Notes: a model not told the origin generated them from the letters alone. Numbered from the stretch's first letter, positions 42,925 through 52,826 are shown. The stretch: DNA of 64,000 nucleotides from Frateuria_A sp035944355 (GCF_035944355.1 NZ_DASZBH010000009.1:1-64000); one strand, 5' to 3'. Program-made: numbers and translations.

Positions 42925-44817
42925 TCAGCCTTCCAGTTCGCTCCAGCGCGCGTAGGCGGCGTCGAGCTCGGCCTGCAGCCTCGCCAGCGCTTCGTTGGCC
43001 TGCACGATGGCGGCGCTGTCCTGCTGGAAGAACGCCGGCTCGTTCATGGCGGAGGAGCGCCCGGCGACCTCGTTCTCGAGCTGCTCGATGCGGGCGGGCA
43101 ACAGCTCCAGCTCGCGCTGGTCCTTGAAGCTCAGCTTGCGGCGGGCCGGGGCCAGGGCAGGCGCCGGTGCAGGCGCGGGACTCGAGGCAGGCGCCGGCGC
43201 GCTCTTCGCCGGGGCAGGCGCCGGCGTGGCAGGCCGCTGGCGCAGCCAGTCGCTGTAGCCGCCCACGTACTCGCCCACGCGCCCTTCGTCCTCGAGCACC
43301 AGCGTGCTGGTCACCACGTTGTCCAGGAAGGCGCGGTCGTGCGAGACCAGCAGCAGCGTGCCGGTGTAGTCGGCCAGCAGCTCTTCCAGCAGTTCCAGCG
43401 TTTCGACGTCCAGGTCGTTGGTCGGTTCGTCCATCACCAGCAGATTGGAGGGCTGGGAGAACAGCTTGGCCAGCAGCAGGCGGTTGCGTTCGCCGCCGGA
43501 AAGCCGCGTGATCGGTGCGCGGGCGCGTTCGGGCGAGAACAGGAAGTCCTGCAGGTAGCCGATCACGTGCTTGCGCTGGCCGCCGAGCTCGATGTATTCG
43601 CGGCCCTGCGCCACGTTGTCGAGCGCGTTGAGCGTCTCGTCCAGCTGCACCCTGTGCTGATCGAAATAAGCGATCTGGATGCCGGTGCCGAGCTCCACCG
43701 TGCCGCGCTCGGGCGTGAGCTCGCCCAGCATGATCCTGAGCAGCGTGCTCTTGCCCGCGCCGTTGGGCCCGATGATGCCGATGCGGTCGCCGCGCATCAC
43801 GGTGGTGGACAGGTCCTCGATCAGCACGCGTCCACCGTATGACTGGTGCACGTGGTCGAGCTCGACCACTTTCTTGCCCGAGGCCTGCGCATTGGCCAGC
43901 GTCATCTTCGCGTTGCCGACCAGTTCGCGCCGCTCGGCGCGCTCGCGGCGCAGCGCCTTGAGCGCGCGCACGCGGCCCTCGTTGCGGGTGCGCCGGGCCT
44001 TGATGCCCTGGCGGATCCACACTTCCTCCTGCGCCAGCTTCTTGTCGAACAGCGCGTTGGCCTGGGCTTCGGCGTGCAGGCGCTCTTCGCGCCGGCGCAG
44101 GTAGTTGTCGTAGTCGCCGGGCCAGTCGGTGAGCTGGCCGCGGTCGATCTCGACGATCCGCGTGGCCAGCGCGCGCAGGAAGCTGCGGTCGTGGGTGACG
44201 AATACGATCGAGCCGTCGAATGACTTCAGGAACCCCTCGAGCCAGCCGATCGCCTCGATGTCCAGATGGTTGGTCGGCTCGTCCAGCAGCAGCACGTCGG
44301 GCTTGGTCACCAGCGCCTGCGCCAGCAGCACGCGACGCTTCATGCCGCCGGAGAGCGCGGCGAAATCGGTGTCGCCCGGCAGCTCGAGCCGCACCAGCAC
44401 CTCGTCCACGCGCCGGTCCAGGTCCCACCCCTGGCGCGATTCGATTTCGTGCTGGACTTCGCCCAGCGCAGCGAACGAGTCGTCCGAGTGCAGGCCGGCG
44501 GCCAGCAGATGGTGGTAGCGCGCCAGCAGATGGCCCAGGTCACCCAGGCCTTGCGCCACCACGTCGAACACCGAACCGGCGGTGGACTGCGGCACTTCCT
44601 GCGCCATCCGCGCGATGGTGACGCCGCCCTGCACCCTCACTTCACCGTCGTCGGGTTGCAATTGGCCGGCGATCAGCTTCATCAGTGTGGATTTCCCCTC
44701 GCCATTGCGGCCCACGACGCAGACGCGTTCGCCGCGCTCGATCGACAGGTCGACATCGGCAAGCAGGAGGGGGCCGCCGATGCTGAAATCGACGTGCTGC
44801 AATTGGATCAGGGACAT
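42925..44817 (-). CDS. uup: ABC-F family ATP-binding protein, Uup type
   Basis: The 630-residue protein has two ATPase domains with Walker A GRNGEGKST (36-44) and GPNGAGKST (about 353), signature motifs LSGGMKRRV and LSGGERNRL, an ABC-F linker between them, and a C-terminal Ala/Pro-rich region followed by a coiled coil (about 565-630). There are no membrane segments. ABC-F proteins act on ribosomes; Uup also affects DNA branch processing and transposon excision in E. coli. The C-terminal DNA-binding-like coiled coil favours Uup over EttA or YheS. Confidence 0.88.
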   Translation of the reverse strand: MSLIQLQHVDFSIGGPLLLADVDLSIERGERVCVVGRNGEGKSTLMKLIAGQLQPDDGEVRVQGGVTIARMAQEVPQSTAGSVFDVVAQGLGDLGHLLARYHHLLAAGLHSDDSFAALGEVQHEIESRQGWDLDRRVDEVLVRLELPGDTDFAALSGGMKRRVLLAQALVTKPDVLLLDEPTNHLDIEAIGWLEGFLKSFDGSIVFVTHDRSFLRALATRIVEIDRGQLTDWPGDYDNYLRRREERLHAEAQANALFDKKLAQEEVWIRQGIKARRTRNEGRVRALKALRRERAERRELVGNAKMTLANAQASGKKVVELDHVHQSYGGRVLIEDLSTTVMRGDRIGIIGPNGAGKSTLLRIMLGELTPERGTVELGTGIQIAYFDQHRVQLDETLNALDNVAQGREYIELGGQRKHVIGYLQDFLFSPERARAPITRLSGGERNRLLLAKLFSQPSNLLVMDEPTNDLDVETLELLEELLADYTGTLLLVSHDRAFLDNVVTSTLVLEDEGRVGEYVGGYSDWLRQRPATPAPAPAKSAPAPASSPAPAPAPALAPARRKLSFKDQRELELLPARIEQLENEVAGRSSAMNEPAFFQQDSAAIVQANEALARLQAELDAAYARWSELEG

Positions 44818-44942
44818 TCGCCAATTCTAACGGACGCGGACCTAATGGATGTGGTCTGACGGATGCGGGACTGGCGGATGCGGCGCGACCCAAGGCCCTA
44901 CAACGCGTGCGCGGGCTGGAAGCCGGCGACGCCGAGGTATTC

Positions 44943-46016
44943 ATGCGCATCGCCCAGATCACCCCACTTTGCGAATCGGTGCCGCCGCGGCTCTACGGCG
45001 GCACCGAGCGGATCGTTTCCTGGCTCACCGACACGCTGGTCGATCTCGGCCACGAGGTCACCCTGTTCGCCAGTGCCGACGCGCGTACCCGCGCCGAACT
45101 GGTGGCCGTGCGCGACCAGGCGATCCGCCTGGACCCCACACAGCAGAAATCCGAACTGGCCGCCCATCTGTCGATGCTGCAGGAAGTGCGGCGCCGCGCC
45201 GACGAGTTCGACGTGTTGCATTTCCACGTCGACATGCTGCATTTCCCGATGTTCGAGGACTGTGCCGGCCGCACCCTCACCACGCTGCACGGACGGCTGG
45301 ACCTGAAGGACCTGGGCGAGGTGTACCGGCGCTGGCCGCACTATCCGCTGGTATCGATCTCGCACCACCAGCGCCGTCCGCTGCATTTCGCCAACTGGGC
45401 CGGCACGGTGGCGCACGGCCTGCCCGAGGACCTGCATCGCCCGCACCTGCACCCCCGCGGCGGCTATCTCGCCTTCCTCGGCCGCATCTCGCCGGAGAAG
45501 CGGCCCGACCGCGCCATCGCCATCGCGCGCAGGAGCGGCATGCCGCTGAAGATCGCGGCCAAGGTGGACCTGGCCGACCGCGCCTACTTCCACCAGGAGA
45601 TCCAGCCGCTGCTGGGCGATCCGCTGGTGGAGTTCGTCGGCGAGATCGGCGACGGCGACAAGGAGCAGTTCCTCGGCGACGCCGCCGCGTTGCTGTTCCC
45701 GATCGACTGGCCCGAGCCGTTCGGCCTGGTGATGATCGAGGCGATGGCCTGCGGCACGCCGGTGATCGCCTGGAACCGCGGCGCCGTGCCCGAGGTGATC
45801 GAGGACGGCGTCAGCGGCTTCATCGTCGAAAACGAGGCCGAGGCGGTCGAGGCCGTGCGCCGGCTGCCCGAACTGGACCGCCGCCAGGTGCGCGCCGCCT
45901 TCGAGCGGCGCTTTTCCGCCGAGATCATGGCCAGCCATTACGTGGACCTGTACGAACGCCGCTGCCGCGTCGCCCCCGCGTTGCCCGCCTGGCCGCTGGC
46001 CTACGAGGCAAGGTGA
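44943..46016 (+). CDS. Glycosyltransferase family 4
   Basis: The 357-residue protein begins MRIAQITPLCESVPPRLYGGTERIV, typical of a GT4 subgroup, and has YLAFLGRISPEKRPDRAI and EPFGLVMIEAMACGTPVIAW with the E-x7-E motif. GAGG lies about 7 bp upstream of the ATG at 44943; a 12-codon extension upstream is unlikely. The stop overlaps the debranching-enzyme start (TGATG), so the two are made together. The pairing points to alpha-glucan or trehalose-like metabolism rather than the exopolysaccharide of region 1. Exact product unknown. Confidence 0.87.
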   Translation: MRIAQITPLCESVPPRLYGGTERIVSWLTDTLVDLGHEVTLFASADARTRAELVAVRDQAIRLDPTQQKSELAAHLSMLQEVRRRADEFDVLHFHVDMLHFPMFEDCAGRTLTTLHGRLDLKDLGEVYRRWPHYPLVSISHHQRRPLHFANWAGTVAHGLPEDLHRPHLHPRGGYLAFLGRISPEKRPDRAIAIARRSGMPLKIAAKVDLADRAYFHQEIQPLLGDPLVEFVGEIGDGDKEQFLGDAAALLFPIDWPEPFGLVMIEAMACGTPVIAWNRGAVPEVIEDGVSGFIVENEAEAVEAVRRLPELDRRQVRAAFERRFSAEIMASHYVDLYERRCRVAPALPAWPLAYEAR

Positions 46017-48148
46017 TGACTGAGGCGACCCATGACGACGAAACCCCTTCGGCCGGCACCGCGCGCGGGCAGTACTCGCTGAAGTCGGGCGACACCTTCG
46101 TGGTGTGCGATGCCTTCGGCGACATCCGCGGCGCGGCCGACGGGCTGTTCCACAACGACACGCGGATGCTGTCGGCCTTCGCGCTGGACCTGGGCGGCAG
46201 GCCGCCGTCGCTGCTGAGCGCCGCGATCAGCCACGACAACGTGCTGTTCACCTCCAACCTGTCGAACAAGCCGCTGCCGCCGATGGGCGAGCGAGCCACG
46301 CCGCAGGGCGTGATCCACCTCGAGCGCGAGCGCTTCCTTTGGGGGGCGCGCATGTACGAGCGCATCTCCTGCGTCAACTACGACGACTCCGAAGTGCGGG
46401 TGACGCTCACCCTGCGCTTCGAGGCGGATTTCCGCGACATCTTCGAGGTGCGCGGCACGCCGCGGGCGCGCCGCGGCATGCTGTATCCGCCCGAGGTCGA
46501 AGGCGGCAGGGTGGCGCTGCGCTACGACGGGCTGGACGGCGTGATGCGCCGCTCGGTGATCAGTTTCTCCACCGCACCAGACCGGCTCGACGGCCGCACG
46601 GCCGAGCTCGGCCTGACGCTGCCGCGCCTGAGCACCACCGAGCTCTTCATCGAAGTCGGCCCCGAGGCGGTGGAGCCGGGCCGCGAACGCTACCGCGCCG
46701 CCGCGGCCAAGGCCCGCAAGGCGATGCGCAAGCGCCGCGTCCACGGCGCGCGACCGCGCAGCAACGCCCGCCTGTTCAACAACTGGCTGGACCGCTCGCG
46801 TGCGGACATCGCCTTGCTGGTCAGCGAATTTCCCACCGGGCCCTATCCCTGCGCCGGCATTCCCTGGTTCGCCACGCCGTTCGGTCGGGACGGCATCATC
46901 ACCGCGCTGCAGCTGCTGTGGCTCGACGCGGGGCTGGCGCGCGGCGTGCTCGGCTACCTTGCCGAGCACCAGGCACACGAGACTTCCGCGTTCCGCGATT
47001 CGGCGCCCGGCAAGATCATGCACGAGACGCGCAAGAGCGAGATGGCCGAGCTGGGCGAGGTGCCGTTCGGCCGCTACTACGGCGGCGTCGACACCACGCC
47101 GCTGTACGTGATGCTCGCCGGGGCTTACGCCGAGCGCACCGGCGACGAGGTATTCATCGACAGGCTGTGGCCCACGCTCACCGCCGCGATGGGCTGGATC
47201 GAGCGCACCTGCGAAAGGGACCGGCACGGCTTCCTTACCTATGCGCAGGGCGAGAAGGGCGGCCTGCTCAACCAGGGCTGGAAGGACAGCGAGGACTCGG
47301 TGTTCCATGCGGACGGGCGCATCCCGCCGGCGCCGATCGCGCTGGTGGAGGTGCAGGGCTACGTGTACGCCGCGCTGCGCGCCATGGCCCGACTGGCCGA
47401 GCGCCGCGGCAACGAAGAGGACGCCGACCGCTGGCGCCGCCGCGCGCTAGCCATGCGCAAAGCGGTGGAGGACCTGTTCTGGGACGAGGAGATGTCCAAC
47501 TACGGCATCGCCCGCGACGGCAATGACACTCTGTGCCGCGTGCGCGCCTCGAACGTGGGCCATCTGCTCTACGTGGGCCTGCCCAAGCTGTGGCGCGCGA
47601 AGAAGGTGATCCGGCAGTTCCGCACCGCCGCCTTCGACGGCGGCTGGGGCGTGCGTACGCTGGCCACGCAGCAGGCGCGCTTCAATCCGATGTCCTACCA
47701 CGACGGTTCGGTATGGCCGCACGACGTCGCGCTGTGCGCCGCCGGCATGGCGCACTACGGCGAGCGCGACGATGCGGTGCGCCTGCTGGGCGAGACCTTC
47801 GAGGCGGCGGTGCACTTCGGCATGCGCCTGCCGGAACTGTTCTGCGGCTTCCCGCGCGCCACCGGCGAACCGCCGATCGCCTATCCGGTCGCCTGCCTGC
47901 CGCAGGCGTGGGCCGCCGGGTCGATGTTCATGATGCTGCAGGCCTGCCTGGGCGTGGAGGTCGACGGACGCCGCGGCGAGGTGCGCATCGACCGGCCCAG
48001 TCTGCCCGACGGGGTCGACCGGCTGACCCTGCACCGGCTCGACGTCGGCGGCGACAACATCGATCTGGGCTTCGAGCGCATCGGCTCGCGCACGGTGGCT
48101 TTCCGCGCCGGCGGCTCGGCCGACGTGAGGATCCTGGCCAAGGTCTGA
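46016..48148 (+). CDS. Amylo-alpha-1,6-glucosidase / glycogen-debranching-like protein
   Basis: The 710-residue protein has an N-terminal beta domain (about 20-210, SLKSGDTFVVCDAFGDI, GLFHNDTRMLS) matching the debranching-enzyme N-terminal domain PF14742 and an (alpha/alpha)6 barrel from about 250 with WFATPFGRDGIITALQ and NQGWKDSEDSV, the catalytic region of this glucosidase group. Family members hydrolyse alpha-glucans or sucrose-like linkages. The start is coupled to the GT4 gene by TGATG. No signal peptide, so cytoplasmic. Substrate inferred only from family. Confidence 0.88.
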   Translation: MTEATHDDETPSAGTARGQYSLKSGDTFVVCDAFGDIRGAADGLFHNDTRMLSAFALDLGGRPPSLLSAAISHDNVLFTSNLSNKPLPPMGERATPQGVIHLERERFLWGARMYERISCVNYDDSEVRVTLTLRFEADFRDIFEVRGTPRARRGMLYPPEVEGGRVALRYDGLDGVMRRSVISFSTAPDRLDGRTAELGLTLPRLSTTELFIEVGPEAVEPGRERYRAAAAKARKAMRKRRVHGARPRSNARLFNNWLDRSRADIALLVSEFPTGPYPCAGIPWFATPFGRDGIITALQLLWLDAGLARGVLGYLAEHQAHETSAFRDSAPGKIMHETRKSEMAELGEVPFGRYYGGVDTTPLYVMLAGAYAERTGDEVFIDRLWPTLTAAMGWIERTCERDRHGFLTYAQGEKGGLLNQGWKDSEDSVFHADGRIPPAPIALVEVQGYVYAALRAMARLAERRGNEEDADRWRRRALAMRKAVEDLFWDEEMSNYGIARDGNDTLCRVRASNVGHLLYVGLPKLWRAKKVIRQFRTAAFDGGWGVRTLATQQARFNPMSYHDGSVWPHDVALCAAGMAHYGERDDAVRLLGETFEAAVHFGMRLPELFCGFPRATGEPPIAYPVACLPQAWAAGSMFMMLQACLGVEVDGRRGEVRIDRPSLPDGVDRLTLHRLDVGGDNIDLGFERIGSRTVAFRAGGSADVRILAKV

Positions 48149-48614
48149 CGCCAGCCGCGAACACGACGCCAGTCGCCTGTGGCGCGTTACCTCGAAAGCT
48201 TCCGAGCGTCATTCCTCCGCAAGCGGGATCCATTTGGCTGGCGAAACGTCAACGTGGATTTCCGCTTGCGCGGGAACGACGTCTGACCAGTTGTCGAGAT
48301 CCTGCAGGAGCCCGCCACGGCGCATGACGGTTACGCACAGATGGCTCCCGCGGCGGCTGTTCCGTCCTAGCCGCTTTCGTTCCTCCGCGAAGAACGAAAG
48401 CACACTTTCCAAGCTCCGAGAGCTTTGAAAGAGCAACAAAGAAGTCTTCAAAGCTGCTAGGCACCCGCGCCGGGCACGTCAGGGGAAGCCATGCGCACCG
48501 CTGATTTCCAGGCGCCACAGGCCGGCAGCGTGGTGGCGGGCGCCCTTGTGGCCGCCGCGGCATGTGATTCACCCGTGAAATCCGCGCCATAATCCCCCTC
48601 CGGACTCCGGGGGG
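48149..48614. other. Repeat-rich intergenic region before the kinase gene
   Basis: No gene is supported in 466 bp; short open frames here translate repeat DNA. It holds a REP-like inverted pair (48207-48281), a 10-bp hairpin GCTTTCGTTC / GAACGAAAGC (48373-48401) and a 9-bp inverted repeat AGCTTTGAA / TTCAAAGCT (48421-48455). A segment of lower GC (about 48400-48450) may contain the promoter of the kinase gene. Confidence 0.6.
48207..48281. repeat. REP-like inverted repeat pair
   Basis: Left arm 48207-48232 and right arm 48255-48281 are imperfect reverse complements, sharing the TGGAT..CCGCTTGCG..GGAA.GACG pattern seen in extragenic palindromes of many gammaproteobacteria. The 22-bp spacer has no obvious coding. 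Confidence 0.6.
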
Positions 48615-51476
48615 ATGGCCATGGCAAGGCAGCTGACGGACCGTTATGCCGCGGCCAAGCGCATCGCGCTGGCTGCAATGGAGGTGGACGCCGGCGAGCG
48701 CGACGCGCTCGTCGTCGAGCGCGTCGGAGAAGACGCGGAACTCGAGCGCGAGGTGCGCTGGATGCTCGAGGCGATCGAGCGCACCCATACCGCCACCCTG
48801 CCGTTCGCGCCGGCCGCCGCTTCGCCCGACCTGAGCGGCCGCCAGACGCAGGCCACCGCGCCGCGCAACTACCGCATCCTGCGCCTGCTCGGCGAGGGCG
48901 GCATGGGCATGGTGTACCTGGCCGAGCGGTGCGACGAAGGGTTTACCCAGCAGGTGGCGCTTAAGTTCCTGCACGCCGCCGCCGAAGGCTCGCCGGTCCT
49001 GCACGAGCGCTTCAGTCAGGAGCGCAGCCTGCTGGCTCGGCTGGAGCACCCCGGCATCGCGCGTCTGCTCGATGGCGGCATGATGGACGGCGGCCGGCCG
49101 TTCCTGGCGATGGAGTACGTCCAGGGCCAGCGCATCGACGAGTGGTGCGACGCCCGCTCGATGCCGCTCAACGAGCGCATCGAATTGTTCCTGAAGGTCT
49201 GCGACGCGGTGGAGTTCGCCCATCGCAACCTGGTGATTCATCGCGACATCAAGCCGGCCAACATCCTGGTGACCGCCGACGGCACGCCCAAGCTGCTGGA
49301 CTTCGGCATCGCGCGCATCATCGAGGAGGGCGGCCAGGTGCTCGCCACCGCCACCGCGGCGCATGCGCTGACCCTGGCCTACGCCAGCCCCGAGCAGATC
49401 GAACAGCAGCCGCTGACCACCGCGGCGGACGTCTATTCGCTGGGCGTGGTGCTCTACCAGCTGGTCGCCGGGCGCCGTCCCTACCAGCACCTGGTCACTC
49501 CGCACCTGTTGTCCAACGCGATCGTCGGCGGCCAGGTGACGGCGCCCAGCCGCAGCCTGCGCGAATCGCCGGAGGAGAACCGGTCGCGCCGCACCATTCC
49601 CGCCGACGTCGATGCGATCGTGCTCAAGGCCCTGCGCCGGCAGGTGAGCGAGCGCTACGCGAGCGTGGCCGAATTCGCGCAGGACCTTCGCTACTACCTG
49701 GCGCGGCGGCCGGTAAAGGCGCGCCGCGGCCGACAGTGGTACCGGCTGCGCCGCTTCGCCCAGCGCAATCGCTGGCCGCTCGCGGCCGCCGGCATGGTGC
49801 TGCTGGCAGTGCTGGCCGGGCTGACCGCCTCACTGCTGGCGCTGGTGCAGACCCGCGCGGCGCAACGCCTGGCCGAACAGCGCCAGCACGATCTGGAACG
49901 CATGGTGGACTTCCAGCAGTCGATGCTGCAGAGCGTGGACATCGACGCGATGGGGCACGCCATGACGCGCAGCGCGCGCGCGCTGGTAATGGCCCGTCTC
50001 GGTGACCCGGGCAGGCCATCGATCGACCGCACACGACTGGACCAGGCCTTTGCCGGGATCGCCTCGTCCGGGCCGGCACGCGACGCGCTGGACACTTACG
50101 TGGTGAGCCATGCGCTGGCCCGGCTGGACAAGGATTTCGCCGACGCCCCCCTGCTCGCCGCCGACATGCGCCAGTCGCTGGCGCGCGTGCTGCTGACCAT
50201 CGGCAGCTACAGCCACGCGGCCGAGGAATTGCGCCGGGTGGTGCAGGTGCGCCGGCAGCGCCTGCCCGCCGGCGACGCCGCGCTGCTTTCGGCGCGCATC
50301 GATCTGGGCGAGGCGCTCTATCGCGGCGGCGAGCCAGACCAGGCCGCGCAGGTCTACGACAGCACGCTGCCGGCGGCTGGCGCGCTGCCGCCGACCGACC
50401 CGCTGCAAGTGGCGGCGCTGTCCGGGCGCGCCCGCGTGCTCGCCGCGCAGGGCCAGCTCAAGCAGGCGCTCGAACGGCAGGAGGCGCTCTACGCGCGGCT
50501 GGCGCCGCTGCTGCCGGCCACCAACCAAGGCCTGCTGCGGTTGCGCCGCGACCGGGTCGAAACGCTGACCCAGCTCGGCCAGCGCGACCGCGCGCGCGCC
50601 GAGCTGGAGCAACTGGTGCCGCTGTACCGCCAGACCTTCGGCATCAACGACCCGGAAACGCTCGCCACGACCCTGACCCTGGCCACGCTGCTGTACTCGC
50701 AGGACAACGAATACGAACGCTCGCTCGCGCTGGCCCAGGACGTGGCGCAGGTCCGCCAGCGCAGCCTGGGCGCGGACCATCCGGCCACCCTGCAGGCGCG
50801 CGCGCTGGCGGCGTCCAACGAGGTGCGGCTGGCGCTCGATCCGGACACCATGGCGCAGGTGCACGAGCGGCTGGACGCGATCATCCAGGGCTACCGGCGC
50901 GTGCTGGGCCCTGACAACGCGCACACGCTCGACGCCATGACCGACATGGTGCGGCTGCTCTCGAAGCAGGACCGCTACGGCGAGGCCATTGCGATGGAGC
51001 GCGCCATCCTGGCCGGGCGCATGCGCACCCTCGGTCCCGAGCATTTCAGCACCCTCTACGCCCGCGGCAGCCTGGCCAGCCTGCTGTGCGAGAACGGCCA
51101 GTACGCCGAGGCCAGCACGCAAGGCGAGCAGGTGCTCGCCGCCCTGCGCCGCCAACTGGGCGAGGACCACCCGATGACGCTGGCGACCTACGACCTGGTC
51201 GGCCGCATCGATGCCGGCGCCGGACGCTGGGAAGAGGCGCGCGACGCCCACGCCAAGGCGCTGGAGGGCCGTGCCCGCACCCTGGGCGACACCGACGCCC
51301 ATACCATCGAGAGCGCCTCGCGGCTGTACCTCACCCTGCTCAAGCTGCACGACGCCGCGGCTGCCAGGCGCGTGCTCGATACCTATCTGCAGCCGGTGAT
51401 CGCGATGAGGCCGGACACGCTCAATGCGGGCATGCGCAGCGTGCGCGAGGAAGCGCTGGCGGCGGTCGGGGAGTAG
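48615..51476 (+). CDS. Membrane Ser/Thr protein kinase with C-terminal TPR-like region
   Basis: The 953-residue protein has a short N-terminal helical region, a kinase domain (about 92-370) with LGEGGMGMVYLAE, VALKFLH, HRDIKPAN (catalytic Asp211, Lys213) and LLDFGIAR, a single membrane helix (about 393-415) and a periplasmic part of more than 500 residues with repeated helical TPR-like units (for example YAEASTQGEQVLAALRRQLG). Hanks-type kinases of this layout are common in Xanthomonadales. Substrates unknown. It stands alone; no sigma factor gene is adjacent. Confidence 0.9.
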   Translation: MAMARQLTDRYAAAKRIALAAMEVDAGERDALVVERVGEDAELEREVRWMLEAIERTHTATLPFAPAAASPDLSGRQTQATAPRNYRILRLLGEGGMGMVYLAERCDEGFTQQVALKFLHAAAEGSPVLHERFSQERSLLARLEHPGIARLLDGGMMDGGRPFLAMEYVQGQRIDEWCDARSMPLNERIELFLKVCDAVEFAHRNLVIHRDIKPANILVTADGTPKLLDFGIARIIEEGGQVLATATAAHALTLAYASPEQIEQQPLTTAADVYSLGVVLYQLVAGRRPYQHLVTPHLLSNAIVGGQVTAPSRSLRESPEENRSRRTIPADVDAIVLKALRRQVSERYASVAEFAQDLRYYLARRPVKARRGRQWYRLRRFAQRNRWPLAAAGMVLLAVLAGLTASLLALVQTRAAQRLAEQRQHDLERMVDFQQSMLQSVDIDAMGHAMTRSARALVMARLGDPGRPSIDRTRLDQAFAGIASSGPARDALDTYVVSHALARLDKDFADAPLLAADMRQSLARVLLTIGSYSHAAEELRRVVQVRRQRLPAGDAALLSARIDLGEALYRGGEPDQAAQVYDSTLPAAGALPPTDPLQVAALSGRARVLAAQGQLKQALERQEALYARLAPLLPATNQGLLRLRRDRVETLTQLGQRDRARAELEQLVPLYRQTFGINDPETLATTLTLATLLYSQDNEYERSLALAQDVAQVRQRSLGADHPATLQARALAASNEVRLALDPDTMAQVHERLDAIIQGYRRVLGPDNAHTLDAMTDMVRLLSKQDRYGEAIAMERAILAGRMRTLGPEHFSTLYARGSLASLLCENGQYAEASTQGEQVLAALRRQLGEDHPMTLATYDLVGRIDAGAGRWEEARDAHAKALEGRARTLGDTDAHTIESASRLYLTLLKLHDAAAARRVLDTYLQPVIAMRPDTLNAGMRSVREEALAAVGE

Positions 51477-51680
51477 CCCTGTGGCCGGCAGCCAGCGCGT
51501 TCCCAGACCGCCGTCGAGCCCGCTTCGCCCGTCCGGGCAGCGGCAATCCATCACGAAAGCATCGACACAACAGTCATTTGCCCGGCAAAGTTCGGGCTTT
51601 CCCGTGGAAATATGGCGCCGATCGCATTAAGGTCGCCTCTACGCGACAAAAACGCTGCCATTGCGCAGCGAGGATCTGGC

Positions 51681-52751
51681 ATGACCATCGATGCATTTCT
51701 GCCCAGCCGGCTGGGCGCCCTCATCCTCATCACCCTGCTGGGGCTCCTTGCCGGCACGGCGCACGCCGGGCAGGCCGCCATCGTGGTCGATGCCACCACC
51801 GGGCGCGTGCTGGGCCAGGTCAACGCCGACGAGCGCAACTATCCGGCGTCGCTGACCAAGATGATGACGCTCTACCTGACCTTCCGCGAACTGAAGGCCG
51901 GCCGGCTCACGCTCGAGGATCGCCTGCCGGTGTCGGCCTGGGCCGCGAACCGCGCGCCGAGCAAGCTGGGCCTGCGCGTCGGCCAGAACATCACGGTGGA
52001 GGACTGCATCCTGGCGATGGTCACCAAGTCGGCCAACGATGCGGCGACCGTGGCGGCCGAAAGCATCGGCGGCAACGAAAAAGGCTTCGCCGACATGATG
52101 AACGCGCAGGCCGCGCTGCTGGGCATGAGCGGCACGCATTTCGACAACGCCTCCGGCCTGCCCGATCCGAACAACTGGTCCACGGCGCGCGACCTGCTTA
52201 CGCTGGGCCGCGCGCTCTTCCAGGATTTCCCGCAGTACGCGCACTACTTCTCCGTCAAGGAATTCAACTTCAACGGCCAGCTGGTGCGCGGTCACAACCA
52301 TCTGATGGACCGCTATCCCGGCATGGACGGCCTGAAGACCGGCTTCACCGACGCGTCGGGTTTCAACCTCGCCTCCACGGCGATGCGCGATGGCCACCGG
52401 CTGTTCGCGGTGGTGCTGGGAGGCAAGACGGCGGCCCGCCGTGACCAGCTGATGGCGAACCTGCTCGATGCCGGCTTCGAGCAGAGCGAGGCGGACGCGC
52501 TGGCGGCCGCGGGCGAGCCCGCGCCAGGCATGGCGCACCGCGTGCTGGCGGCGCTCTCGCCGATCGCCAACGCCGAAGCCGACCCGACCCCCTCGGCCGC
52601 GTCGCGTCACGCGGCGCGCCGCGGCAGGGCCGCCACGCACGGTTGTCGCGCGCACCATGGCATCTGCCGCGCCAAGGGCCGTACCTCGCATGCGCACAAC
52701 GGCACGATCAAGCTGGCCAATCGCGCGGGCGCCAAGGGCGGTCAGGACTGA
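51681..52751 (+). CDS. D-alanyl-D-alanine carboxypeptidase / PBP7-like peptidase (S11 family)
   Basis: The 356-residue protein has a signal peptide (about 1-29, ending AHA) and the three penicillin-binding motifs SLTK (57-60), SAN (117-119) and KTG (219-221). It trims D-Ala or cross-links in periplasmic peptidoglycan. GAGG lies about 7 bp before ATG 51681. The tail (about 290-356) is rich in Arg, His, Ala and Lys with two Cys (HGCRAHHGICRAKG), longer than usual and without the amphipathic anchor typical of PBP5. Followed by a strong terminator. Confidence 0.9.
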   Translation: MTIDAFLPSRLGALILITLLGLLAGTAHAGQAAIVVDATTGRVLGQVNADERNYPASLTKMMTLYLTFRELKAGRLTLEDRLPVSAWAANRAPSKLGLRVGQNITVEDCILAMVTKSANDAATVAAESIGGNEKGFADMMNAQAALLGMSGTHFDNASGLPDPNNWSTARDLLTLGRALFQDFPQYAHYFSVKEFNFNGQLVRGHNHLMDRYPGMDGLKTGFTDASGFNLASTAMRDGHRLFAVVLGGKTAARRDQLMANLLDAGFEQSEADALAAAGEPAPGMAHRVLAALSPIANAEADPTPSAASRHAARRGRAATHGCRAHHGICRAKGRTSHAHNGTIKLANRAGAKGGQD

Positions 52752-52775
52752 GCTTTCGCCGCCAGGCAGACAAAC

Positions 52776-52806
52776 AAAAACCCCGCGGCAGGCCGCGGGG
52801 TTTTTT
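52776..52806. terminator. Bidirectional terminator between the carboxypeptidase gene and metK
   Basis: Stem CCCCGCGG / CCGCGGGG with a 4-nt loop, five A on the left and six T on the right, lying between convergent genes. Confidence 0.95.
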
Positions 52807-52826
52807 GTGCACGACCAGCGCCGGAC

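Noticed and set aside
44849..46015. Upstream extension of the debranching-enzyme frame
   Set aside because: Shadow of the GT4 gene; the TGATG overlap at 46014-46018 gives a natural start.
48209..48451. Small open frames (64-80 codons) on both strands before the kinase gene
   Set aside because: They translate the REP-like repeat and hairpins; no ribosome site and no protein-like composition.
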